Shown in pieces: positions 45,201 to 52,018 of a stretch of 64,000 nt of DNA. Position numbers and translations under genes: made by a program. The notes under the pieces are model-generated. The model had not been told where the DNA came from. It was given only the letters and a program-made list of their open reading frames with translations, and made no database searches. Origin of the DNA: Alphaproteobacteria bacterium (lineage in GTDB: Bacteria; Pseudomonadota; Alphaproteobacteria; CAAHEQ01; UBA3637); NCBI GenBank assembly GCA_017412085.1, contig JAFPYS010000002.1, positions 1 through 64,000 of the forward strand. The letters are read 5' to 3'. Position 1 is the stretch's first letter, and each line of letters begins with the position of its first letter.

Positions 45201-45484
45201 TGCGGCAACTGACGAACACAAGATACGTATGGAGATGCCCCTTGGGTCAACAATAACTCGTATCCCTCATAATCGCCCTGAACAATGGTCCCACAAAGTG
45301 GCGTCATTCCGTTGGGCCCCGGAGAATTCATGTCAATTCCCATAGATCTTAGCTGTTTTAACGCCTTTAAATCCCTAGCATTAACAATTTCCATGATACG
45401 TGTATAATACTGACCCGTCATTGCCATCGCTGACTGGCTTGCCATCAAAAGACCCAACAAAATCAATCCACCGTATCTGACCAT
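42272..45484 (-). CDS. Ankyrin-subtilase autotransporter, intact catalytic triad
   Basis: 1,070 residues. Order: signal peptide (ILLGLLMASQSAMA), one or two ankyrin-like repeats (about 28-90, PNGMTPLCGTIVQGDYEGYE), hydrophobic segment (about 139-157) and a Gly/Ser run, S8 domain, and an outer-membrane beta-barrel of about 280 residues ending VGLHFGL. The triad reads D248 (VAVVDEG), H414 (NHGTHVAG), S624 (GTSMATP), with oxyanion N519 (FAAGN). About 165 residues separate Asp and His, far more than in classical subtilisins. Likely displays a serine protease at the cell surface. Its ribosome site (AGGGGG) overlaps the thpR stop, so it is co-transcribed with thpR. Confidence 0.9.
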   Translation of the reverse strand: MVRYGGLILLGLLMASQSAMAMTGQYYTRIMEIVNARDLKALKQLRSMGIDMNSPGPNGMTPLCGTIVQGDYEGYELLLTQGASPYVSCVRQLPQRTVAEFYANQPAPHTFYNGHFTEAAPVGGWGESGVKGFDFPTLGVGEILLGGVAVGAALALGHGGSSGSSSGGDDNDYVWTAPLKLEAKSFETSEYKADSFNNSIDFLGQVKASSAYARGYTGYKVNRKSDGTLIGAGEKAISTDKVKVAVVDEGVWVMHPDLKANIGTGYNFVYGVCSANNAAKCWQYNETEGVAYLYENWTPSSTVNDAIDSKELPEWRWAIYSQKYANYSYEATNPKPHIAPTWVVVDTSGQVHRYDRFYTEEAGEKVWWLDTGATVDGQRVLAKVTCTESDTEGNCVAGTSLLGSVTAQNDLTNHGTHVAGIIGATKNDEGMMGVAYNVDIVPVKIDFDMQSHEGISKAVELADITNLSLASSANVRFEDKAAAVSAFDTVISTANYKRLLDVYRTAAKQNKILVFAAGNYDHSSDEKPYDPSWYTIAPLSDMFNGKKRHDDGNTYNLKNLLVTVVALNNKLDGLASYSAQCGLTKDYCIAAPGGDESKQIYSTVLKSVEADGPVYGYGAGAGTSMATPIVSGALAVIKGAFPHLTNQQVVQILLETATDLGEPGVDEVYGHGLLNLEAATNPVGLQKIVLSEKASGENVAAASSSSTIPAVFAGVSKALPTEMIVLDKFDRAFQVPTDSFVRVAKRENKQEGRFKSFMRGNEKVVADTDKFTMAYSERRSDVYSQMVHGSMSLEVRPTTAWRFKTFYTENTETTGGTYFERLMLAPYAKMKEAWGSAISYDFGKNWQATVSGQVGQNGFVDEDDLHDMDHNKASVFQSTLQYNGLKKVGLKMVAGVSNEQGSTLGMWGKGAFKSSNSRTTYVGAGVTLNLTDAVTIEGMYYSGVTHVNNGNSLVKMSNLKSDSFAVTAAWNVNDKRTIGMQFVSPLRVRKGVATVNLPVARDAYQDVVYRDEVHASLKPTAREYDVGFYYTDALQEDVHFQSEFGVRLNPDHVAGAAPDWRALVGLHFGL

Positions 45485-45491
45485 TTGCCCC

Positions 45492-46043
45492 CTAAACTAA
45501 ATTTAATGGATACTGCTCTTCTAACTTGTAATACCGACCTTCACCAGCCTCTTTTGCGTGGCTAGAGAACAAATCAAACGTCTCAACCAAAAACAAATCT
45601 GAATGAAACAAATTATTTTTACTGATATAAGCCATCACGTCGGACAAACTCACACCCTGCAATCTGGCCAAAGTGACATGCGGATGGAATTTAAACTTAT
45701 CCTGATCGCTCAATCCCAGTTTACGCACAACGCCCACCACTTTTTCCTGTAATTCCTTCAACGCCTTATCTTCGTCAACGCCCACCCACAAATGGTGAGG
45801 CATATCACCCGTTGCAAAATACCCAATTTCCTTTAAAGACAAATGGAAAGCAGGGAAGCGAATAAAACGCAATTCCTGCGCCAACTCATCCGCCAATGGT
45901 TCTTCTATATTTCCCACAAAGGAAAGAGTTAAATGCAATTTGTCCGCACTTTTCCACAAAGCGCCGGGCAAATTCTTATCTAATGACATCAACTGTTCCT
46001 TTACCTTTTCAGGCAGGCTTAAACCAACGAACAGACGTATCAT
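45492..46043 (-). CDS. thpR: RNA 2',3'-cyclic phosphodiesterase (2H family)
   Basis: 183 residues from the ATG at 46043 (GGAG seven bases upstream; an in-frame start 18 bases earlier contains that site). Two HxTx motifs typical of LigT/ThpR: HLTLSFVG and HVTLARL. Opens 2',3'-cyclic phosphate ends of RNA to 2'-phosphate. Start IRLFVGLSLPE is characteristic. Divergent from def. Only seven bases separate its stop from the autotransporter ATG, an odd pairing of an RNA enzyme and a surface protease. Confidence 0.93.
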   Translation of the reverse strand: MIRLFVGLSLPEKVKEQLMSLDKNLPGALWKSADKLHLTLSFVGNIEEPLADELAQELRFIRFPAFHLSLKEIGYFATGDMPHHLWVGVDEDKALKELQEKVVGVVRKLGLSDQDKFKFHPHVTLARLQGVSLSDVMAYISKNNLFHSDLFLVETFDLFSSHAKEAGEGRYYKLEEQYPLNLV

Positions 46044-46054
46044 AAATTTTCTCC

Positions 46055-46083
46055 TTTTCAAAACTTCAAAAATAGTGTATAAT
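46055..46083 (+). promoter_or_regulatory. Promoter of def-fmt-truA
   Basis: TTTTCA (46055-46060), 17 bases, TATAAT (46078-46083), about 28 bases before the def ATG. Confidence 0.65.
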
Positions 46084-46110
46084 ATATTTTTATAAAAGGA
46101 AACAAAAAAA

Positions 46111-46632
46111 ATGTCAAAAATGAAAATTTATGAGATTCCGGAACCCGTTCTGCGTCAAAAGGCTGAAAAAGTGGACGCAGTGGATGATGCTATCCGTAAA
46201 ACATTGGCTGACATGTTGGAAACCATGTACGCAGGGAATGGCGTTGGTTTGGCCGCCAATCAGGTTGGCCTGTTAAAGCGCCTGGTCGTTATCGACTGTG
46301 CGGGTGAAGGCGAAGACCCCGCCCCCATTAAAATGGTGAATCCAGAAATTATTGCTCATTCTGACAATAAAATTTTGCATAACGAAGGATGTTTATCCTT
46401 GCCGCGCGAATATGCGGATGTAGAGCGCTGGGAAACTGTAAAAGTCCGTTATACTGATGAAAATGGACACGAACGGACGCGCGACACAGATGGGCTTTTA
46501 GCTATCGCCATGCAACACGAAATCGACCATCTTGACGGAATTTTATTTATAGACTATCTTTCAAAATTAAAACGTGATAAACTGTTAACACATTTGGAAA
46601 AACGCCGCAAGCGTGAAAGCGAGGAAGAATGA
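46111..46632 (+). CDS. def: Peptide deformylase
   Basis: 173 residues. Removes the formyl group from nascent N-terminal Met. All three active-site motifs are present: GVGLAANQVG, EGCLSLP (metal Cys) and QHEIDHLDG (metal His pair and catalytic Glu). AAAGGA lies ten bases before the ATG at 46111; an ATG three codons later is possible. The stop overlaps fmt by four bases. Confidence 0.97.
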   Translation: MSKMKIYEIPEPVLRQKAEKVDAVDDAIRKTLADMLETMYAGNGVGLAANQVGLLKRLVVIDCAGEGEDPAPIKMVNPEIIAHSDNKILHNEGCLSLPREYADVERWETVKVRYTDENGHERTRDTDGLLAIAMQHEIDHLDGILFIDYLSKLKRDKLLTHLEKRRKRESEEE

Positions 46633-47774
46633 ATTTGCCACCACACACACGCATTATTATAATGGGAACGCCTGGATTTGTGTTACCTACATTAAAGCGG
46701 TTACTTGAAGAAAAAGCAGAAAATGGCGAGCCACAATTTGATTTAGTAGCCGTTTATACGCGCGCACCAAAGCCCTATGGGCGCGGCTTAGGGCTTCAAT
46801 ACTCTGTCGTTCATAAGGCGGCTTTAGAATTACAAAAAAACTATCGTTTGCCTTTTGAAATTGTTACCCCCGAAACATTTAAAGATCCAGAGGCCATTAA
46901 AAAATTCCAAAGTTTCAAACCTGATTTAGTTATCGTTGGCGCTTATGGTTTAATTTTACCAAAAGCCATTTTGGACACTCCCCGCCTGGGATGTTTAAAC
47001 TTACACGCCTCTTTGCTGCCAAAACTTCGTGGAGCATCGCCAATTCAACGTGCTATTTTGGATGGTGAAAAAGAAACGGGCGTTACCATTATGCGGATGG
47101 CCGAAGGTTGCGACACCGGAGATATCTTAGGAAGCGCCGTTTTTAATGACATGACCCATATCACAGCGGATCAATTGTGCTCAATTCTGTCCAATATATC
47201 TGCTGATTTATTGATGCATGTATTGCGCACAAATCCAGAACCTAAAAAACAAGACCATAGCAAATCTTCTTATGCCAAAAAAATTAGCAAACAAGAAGCC
47301 CTTATCGACTGGAATAAAGACGCCCAAACAATCGACCGACAAGTACGCGCCTTTTCTTCTATTCCAGGAGCATTTACCTTTATTAAAGACAAAAATGGAC
47401 GCTATTTCCGTCTCAAAGTTTTTAAAGTTCTTTTTGATTCTAAAAATACAGAAAATAAAGAGCCTGGAACCATTTTATCTTGTGATGAAAAAATTACTGT
47501 TGCTTGTAAAGATGGTGTTTTGCAACTTCTTGAATTACAAATGGAAGGCAAAAAACGCATGACGGGTGCTGAATTTAGCCGGGGTAACATCCTGGTTCCA
47601 GGCGACCAATTGTTAGATGCTTCACTTGTTTTAAATGGCCTGAATAAAAAAAAAATAACTAAACAAGACGATCCTTTGTTAAAACTTTTGTCTTTGTTCA
47701 TTCCTAAGCAGCGGCGTCCACAAAGGGCCGCCGCCGATTCACAGCCCAGTCCCATGAGAACCAGAGATAGATAA
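46629..47774 (+). CDS. fmt: Methionyl-tRNA formyltransferase
   Basis: 381 residues, somewhat longer than the usual 310-320. Formylates initiator Met-tRNA using 10-formyl-tetrahydrofolate. Signature LNLHASLLPKLRGASPIQ with catalytic His and Asn, then EGCDTGDIL; the C-terminal OB-fold tRNA domain follows. The extra length is a basic, Pro/Arg-rich tail (last about 45 residues, after LDASLVLNGL) not typical of the family. Overlaps def by four and truA by one base (TAATG). Confidence 0.96.
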   Translation: MNLPPHTRIIIMGTPGFVLPTLKRLLEEKAENGEPQFDLVAVYTRAPKPYGRGLGLQYSVVHKAALELQKNYRLPFEIVTPETFKDPEAIKKFQSFKPDLVIVGAYGLILPKAILDTPRLGCLNLHASLLPKLRGASPIQRAILDGEKETGVTIMRMAEGCDTGDILGSAVFNDMTHITADQLCSILSNISADLLMHVLRTNPEPKKQDHSKSSYAKKISKQEALIDWNKDAQTIDRQVRAFSSIPGAFTFIKDKNGRYFRLKVFKVLFDSKNTENKEPGTILSCDEKITVACKDGVLQLLELQMEGKKRMTGAEFSRGNILVPGDQLLDASLVLNGLNKKKITKQDDPLLKLLSLFIPKQRRPQRAAADSQPSPMRTRDR

Positions 47775-48508
47775 TGCGTTATAAATTTATCATTGAATAT
47801 GACGGCACACCTTTTATCGGCTGGCAAAAACAGGCCGGTCAACTTTCCGTTCAGGGCGTGATAGAAGACGCCCTTAAAACATCTCTTCGCCACCCCGTCA
47901 CCGTTTGGGGATCGGGTCGCACAGACACAGGTGTTCATGCCATCGCTCAGGTGGCCCACATTGAAACAAAAGAAAAATTGGACACTTATCGTTTATTTGA
48001 ATCTTTAAATGCGCTTGTGCGCCCTTATCCCATTAGCATAAAAAGTATCGAAGAGGTTGATGATGATTTTCATGCACGCTTTTCAGCAAAAATGCGTCAC
48101 TATATTTATAAAATTCAAAACACGCCTTATCCACCTTCCATTAACAAGGGACATGTTTGGTGGGTGCGCCCCAAATTAAACATTCAAAAAATGCAACAAG
48201 CCGCCGATGTGATGTTGGGTAAGCATGATTTTTCCACCTTTCGCGCCAGCGAATGCCAAGCAAAAAGCCCCGTAAAAACGCTCTCTCATTTTGAGATTAT
48301 TCAAAGCGGTGACCTCATTGAGTGTCATGTCAGCGCGAAATCTTTTTTACACCACCAAGTTCGCAACATGGTTGGCACGTTAGAATTGGTCGGTGAAGGG
48401 AAATGGTCGGTGGAAAAATTTAAAAAAGCATTTGATGCTTGTGACCGCACAAAAGGGGGACCAACCGCTCCACCTGAAGGTTTATATTTTGAATCTGTGG
48501 AATATTAA
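47774..48508 (+). CDS. truA: tRNA pseudouridine(38-40) synthase
   Basis: 244 residues. Modifies uridines 38-40 in the anticodon arm. Start RYKFIIEYDGTPFIGWQKQ and catalytic Asp in GSGRTDTGVHA are diagnostic; SFLHHQVRNMVGTL and the C-terminal APPEGLYF are family motifs. Last gene of def-fmt-truA; ends convergent with rluD (four-base overlap), with no hairpin between. Confidence 0.97.
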   Translation: MRYKFIIEYDGTPFIGWQKQAGQLSVQGVIEDALKTSLRHPVTVWGSGRTDTGVHAIAQVAHIETKEKLDTYRLFESLNALVRPYPISIKSIEEVDDDFHARFSAKMRHYIYKIQNTPYPPSINKGHVWWVRPKLNIQKMQQAADVMLGKHDFSTFRASECQAKSPVKTLSHFEIIQSGDLIECHVSAKSFLHHQVRNMVGTLELVGEGKWSVEKFKKAFDACDRTKGGPTAPPEGLYFESVEY

Positions 48509-49485
48509 AGTTTTTCCAACTTTTCTTTTAGCTCTTGCATATCAGACGGCATCGGCACTTCAAAAACCAACTGTTTCCCCGTTGTCGGATGAACAAATCC
48601 CAACACGCCAGCATGCAATGCCTGCCTTGGAAAATCACGCACAAAATCCGGTGCATTTTTAGGTGGATGGCCATAGGTATAATCGCCCACAAGCGGATGG
48701 TGAATAGAACTCATGTGTACACGAATTTGATGCGTTCTCCCCGTTTCCAAAACGCACTTTACATGGCTCACTATACCACCACCAAACACGGCCAAGCGTT
48801 TATAATGCGTTACGGCCGATTTTCCTCCAGTCTTCACTAAAGCCATTTTTTGACGATTCGTACTTGATCTTCCAATATTGCCTTCAATACGCCCTTCTTC
48901 CTGTTCAACCTTACCCCAAACAAAGGCTTGATATTCACGTTGAATAGAATGCACCTCAAATTGTTTTGCCAATGATAAGTGAGCCTTATCATTTTTGGCC
49001 ACAACCAACAAACCGGATGTGTCTTTATCAATGCGATGCACAATACCTGGACGTTGCACGCCCCCCACGCCAGATAAACTGTCGTGACAATGAAATAACA
49101 AACCATTTACCAATGTGTGTTCCCAATTTCCGGCGCCTGGATGCACAACCAAACCTGCCGGCTTATTTACCACCAAAACATCATCATCTTCATAAACAAT
49201 ATCCAGTGGCATATCTTCTGGCTTCACATCGGCGGGCTCTGGCGCCGGCAAATCAATCTCAAACACCTGCCCCTTTTCGACCTTCATATCCGGATGATTG
49301 GCAAAAAAGCCCGTGCTTTTCACTTTTACTTTGTTGTCTTCAATCAATCGAATAAACGCATTACGAGACACATCGGGAAACGTGTCCGCCAAAAACTTAT
49401 CTAACCGCTTTCTGGAATTCCCATCAGAAACAGGCGGAGTTACCAATAAATTCGGATATTCTTCTAAATCGACCTCATCTATCAT
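48505..49485 (-). CDS. rluD: 23S rRNA pseudouridine synthase, RluD type
   Basis: 326 residues from the ATG at 49485. S4 domain (RKRLDKFLADTFPDVSRNAF), then RluA-family catalytic domain with HRIDKDTSGLLV (catalytic Asp) and ETGRTHQIRVHM. The longer frame reaching 49539 is rejected because a promoter (49493-49521) lies inside it. That promoter puts the transcription start within a few bases of the ATG and no ribosome site is present, so the mRNA is probably leaderless. Which uridines are targeted (RluD versus RluC sites) is inferred from the S4 plus LHAGVLGF pattern. Confidence 0.93.
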   Translation of the reverse strand: MIDEVDLEEYPNLLVTPPVSDGNSRKRLDKFLADTFPDVSRNAFIRLIEDNKVKVKSTGFFANHPDMKVEKGQVFEIDLPAPEPADVKPEDMPLDIVYEDDDVLVVNKPAGLVVHPGAGNWEHTLVNGLLFHCHDSLSGVGGVQRPGIVHRIDKDTSGLLVVAKNDKAHLSLAKQFEVHSIQREYQAFVWGKVEQEEGRIEGNIGRSSTNRQKMALVKTGGKSAVTHYKRLAVFGGGIVSHVKCVLETGRTHQIRVHMSSIHHPLVGDYTYGHPPKNAPDFVRDFPRQALHAGVLGFVHPTTGKQLVFEVPMPSDMQELKEKLEKL

Positions 49486-49492
49486 GGCAATC

Positions 49493-49521
49493 AGTATATC
49501 AAAAACCTGATCTTTTCGCAA
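49493..49521 (-). promoter_or_regulatory. Promoter of rluD, giving a probably leaderless mRNA
   Basis: Minus-strand TTGCGA (49516-49521), 17 bases, TATACT (49493-49498); only seven bases separate the -10 from the ATG. Confidence 0.65.
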
Positions 49522-49529
49522 ACTTTTTA

Positions 49530-49558
49530 TTGACACCAACTTCAGAACACGTTAATAT
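49530..49558 (+). promoter_or_regulatory. Promoter of the FliF-FliG fusion gene
   Basis: TTGACA (49530-49535), 17 bases, TAATAT (49553-49558), about 40 bases before the TTG start. It is back to back with the rluD promoter, nine bases between the two -35 boxes. Confidence 0.7.
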
Positions 49559-49598
49559 CTTAGTACGAAGGGAATTTAAAAAAAAGAAAGGGAAGGTT

Positions 49599-51320
49599 TT
49601 GGCTCAAAAAAACAATGGGATAAAAGTTCTGTTTTTCCTCGTACTGGTTGTTTGTATTGTATGCGCAGCCACATTGTTTTTAGTGCCTACTTGCCAATCA
49701 ACCCTTTCGCCTGTTTTATCTTCTGAAAATGAAAATTTTTTAACCCTACAACAAAAGTATGCCCGGCAACAAGAAAGAATAATTTTAAATTTACTGGAAC
49801 CAGTCGTGGGACGCGGTCATGTACGCGCTTCTGTTCGATTGGATTTAAATCTAAAAAATGCACGGCATAATTTACACACATATACGCCTCAACCAGAAAA
49901 AGGCGTTATTTCTCAACAAGTTTCCGAAAAGGAAATTCAAAATCTTATTCAAAAACAAAATGTCAGCATCATCATAGATGGCAACACAAGAAAAGGGGAT
50001 AATGGAATTTACCAAGCACGCACAGGCCAAGAGATGGCTAATTATAAGCGCCTTGTCCAAAGTGGTATTGGATTTGACTCTCAGCGTGGAGATACGTTGG
50101 AAATTATAAACATGCCCTTTGTTAAAAGGTTGCATTCAAAATCCAACTCTATCTTTTTATTTATCATTGCTTTGCTTTTAATTGGCGCTGGTCTCTCTTT
50201 CATTTCCATGAGTTTTGCACACTGTGCTCATTCCTGGCGTAAAGAAGCCAAAGCAATGCAATTTTCAACAGATATTTTGGATAAAATAACTGATAATCCA
50301 ACTAGAGCTATTTCTGTAATAAAAAATTGGATTTACATGCCCGTATCCTCTAAAGGCTCAGATTGGACCCCTATTCAAAAAGTTGGCATCATATTGTTGG
50401 CATTAGATGAAAGTGTCGTGCGTCAAATTCTGATAGCATTGGATGACAATGAGGTGCGCCGGGTTGCAAAGACTATGACCACGCTTGGCGTTATTCCTCC
50501 ACAAGAATCCGCCCGCGTTTTGACAGAACTATATGACGCAATGACGAACGGATCTGCTGTGGTTGGAAATCCCACACGAGTTCAGCAAATTTTGGCCGAA
50601 AGCCCTAAAGAAGAAACGTTGAAATTCAAAGAAACATTACAACCCACAAATTCGTCATTATGGGATGAATTTGCTGCTCTAAATTCCGAAACATTGGCCC
50701 CACGTTTAAGTAATTTACGCCCAGAAATCGTGGCTTACATCTTGTATCGTTTGCCCGCCGAAAAAGCAAGTGATTTATTACAAAATCTTCCCGACAACAG
50801 GGTCACACAAATTTTAATCCACCTGAGTCATATCGGATATATCAGTAACACAACAAGCGCCAAAATGGAGCAAGAGGCTCTTGTAATTGCACGAAACATA
50901 TTAAACACTGTTCACACCCCCACGGGTACAGAAAAAACATCGGATATTTTGTCTTGCATGGCCAAGACGCCCAAAGCTCAATCCGTTTTAAAAGATCTAA
51001 ATCAAAGCGAACCATTTTTAGCCCGAAAACTCGCAGCAAAGCTCATTCGATTTGATGACCTATCTCACTGGCCAGATGAAGTTATTCAAACCATTTTGCG
51101 CCACACACCAAGAGCGACTGCAATTTTGGCTCTGGTAAATGCACCAGATTCAGTTATGCAAACCATCCAACATAGTATCCCAGATTCTCTTTGGCCTCAG
51201 CTACAAGAAGAAATCAAACAAAAGGGGAAGTCTGTACGCCCAGAGCAAATTGAACAAGCGCGCGAGCAAATGATAGAAACAACTCGAACACTTTTAAATC
51301 AAGGAAAAATTCAACTTTAG
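49599..51320 (+). CDS. Fusion of FliF RBM3 region to FliG
   Basis: 573 residues from TTG at 49599 (AGGGA five bases upstream; the frame-open TTG at 49530 is the -35 box). Membrane span about 9-30; RBM3-like periplasmic domain about 45-175 (LLEPVVGRGHVRASVRLDLN, GDTLEIINMPF, as in FliF); second span about 184-206; cytoplasmic FliG-like part about 255-573 (VGIILLALDESVVRQI; RPEIVAYILYRLPAEKASDL; final EQAREQMIETTRTLLNQGKI). FliF RBM1 and RBM2 are absent. In FliG the EHPQ motif and the charged torque helix (here WPDEVIQTILRHTPRATAI) are not conserved. No flagellar gene adjoins except the FlhG-like one. A membrane ring or scaffold rather than a motor is inferred. Confidence 0.85.
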   Translation: MAQKNNGIKVLFFLVLVVCIVCAATLFLVPTCQSTLSPVLSSENENFLTLQQKYARQQERIILNLLEPVVGRGHVRASVRLDLNLKNARHNLHTYTPQPEKGVISQQVSEKEIQNLIQKQNVSIIIDGNTRKGDNGIYQARTGQEMANYKRLVQSGIGFDSQRGDTLEIINMPFVKRLHSKSNSIFLFIIALLLIGAGLSFISMSFAHCAHSWRKEAKAMQFSTDILDKITDNPTRAISVIKNWIYMPVSSKGSDWTPIQKVGIILLALDESVVRQILIALDDNEVRRVAKTMTTLGVIPPQESARVLTELYDAMTNGSAVVGNPTRVQQILAESPKEETLKFKETLQPTNSSLWDEFAALNSETLAPRLSNLRPEIVAYILYRLPAEKASDLLQNLPDNRVTQILIHLSHIGYISNTTSAKMEQEALVIARNILNTVHTPTGTEKTSDILSCMAKTPKAQSVLKDLNQSEPFLARKLAAKLIRFDDLSHWPDEVIQTILRHTPRATAILALVNAPDSVMQTIQHSIPDSLWPQLQEEIKQKGKSVRPEQIEQAREQMIETTRTLLNQGKIQL

Positions 51321-51330
51321 AGGTTTTTCC

Positions 51331-51939
51331 ATGCCATTTATTTTACAACAAGCTTCCTCGCAAAAGAAAACGATTTTTTATACTTTAACATCTGCCGCTC
51401 CTCATACAGGGGTTAGTTTTGTCGTTTGTAAAACAGCACAAAATTATGCCAAACAAGGAAAAAAAGTTTTGATTTTTGATGCTTTGCTGGGGCTTAAAAA
51501 TTACCCCTTACATAACCCAAATCAAAATAAAATTTCTGCAGTGTTAGATGGGCTTACTCCACTCACCGAGCTGATCATGCCACAGCAAAAAAACATTGAT
51601 GTTATCACAGGAATGTCAAATTGTAATATCAGTGCTATCCCCCATGCCAATCAACAACGAATTAAAAACGATCTACAACAATTAGCATCAAATTATGACG
51701 TCGTTTTAATTGATTTACCAAGCTCCATAACCTCTTCTATTTTTTCTGATTATGAAAACATTCAATGGGTCTCAACCGCCGATCAAACGATCTTACTTAA
51801 AACACTAAAAAAAATCGCACCTTTTTCCAATCCCAGCTTAATCTTAAATCAAGTAAAAAATCATGAAGAACGCAATGCCTCTCATCTTTTTATTAAAAAT
51901 TTAGTACCACAATGTCAGATTATCGACTTTTTTGAATAA
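51331..51939 (+). CDS. FlhG/MinD-like protein with degenerate P-loop
   Basis: 202 residues, shorter than FlhG/FleN (about 270-300). The fold is recognisable: SAAPHTGVSFVVCKTAQNYA at the Walker A position, KKVLIFDALLGLKNYPLH (FlhG: DADLGLAN), and YDVVLIDLPSSITSS at Walker B. The deviant Walker A lacks both Lys and the Gly-Lys-Thr/Ser (PHTGVSF), so ATP binding is doubtful. FlhG-type ATPases set flagellar number and place; here it follows the FliF-FliG fusion by ten bases (AGAGG before ATG), which supports a shared complex. Confidence 0.75.
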   Translation: MPFILQQASSQKKTIFYTLTSAAPHTGVSFVVCKTAQNYAKQGKKVLIFDALLGLKNYPLHNPNQNKISAVLDGLTPLTELIMPQQKNIDVITGMSNCNISAIPHANQQRIKNDLQQLASNYDVVLIDLPSSITSSIFSDYENIQWVSTADQTILLKTLKKIAPFSNPSLILNQVKNHEERNASHLFIKNLVPQCQIIDFFE

Positions 51940-51954
51940 AACCGCTTAAAAAAC

Positions 51955-51983
51955 TTGACTTTTCCACAAAAAAAACTTATGTT
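51955..51983 (+). promoter_or_regulatory. Possible promoter of secA
   Basis: TTGACT (51955-51960), 17 bases, TATGTT (51978-51983), about 35 bases before the secA ATG. Confidence 0.5.
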
Positions 51984-52018
51984 TATCATAGTATGGTTTT
52001 ATCACACAAGGAATGACT

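Noticed and set aside
49486-49539. Longer N-terminus for rluD
   Set aside because: It would start with TTG and contain the promoter; the S4 domain is complete without it.
49530-49598. TTG at 49530 as start of the FliF-FliG protein
   Set aside because: That TTG is part of a consensus -35 box (TTGACA) and has no ribosome site; TTG at 49599 is preceded by AGGGA and leads straight into the membrane span.
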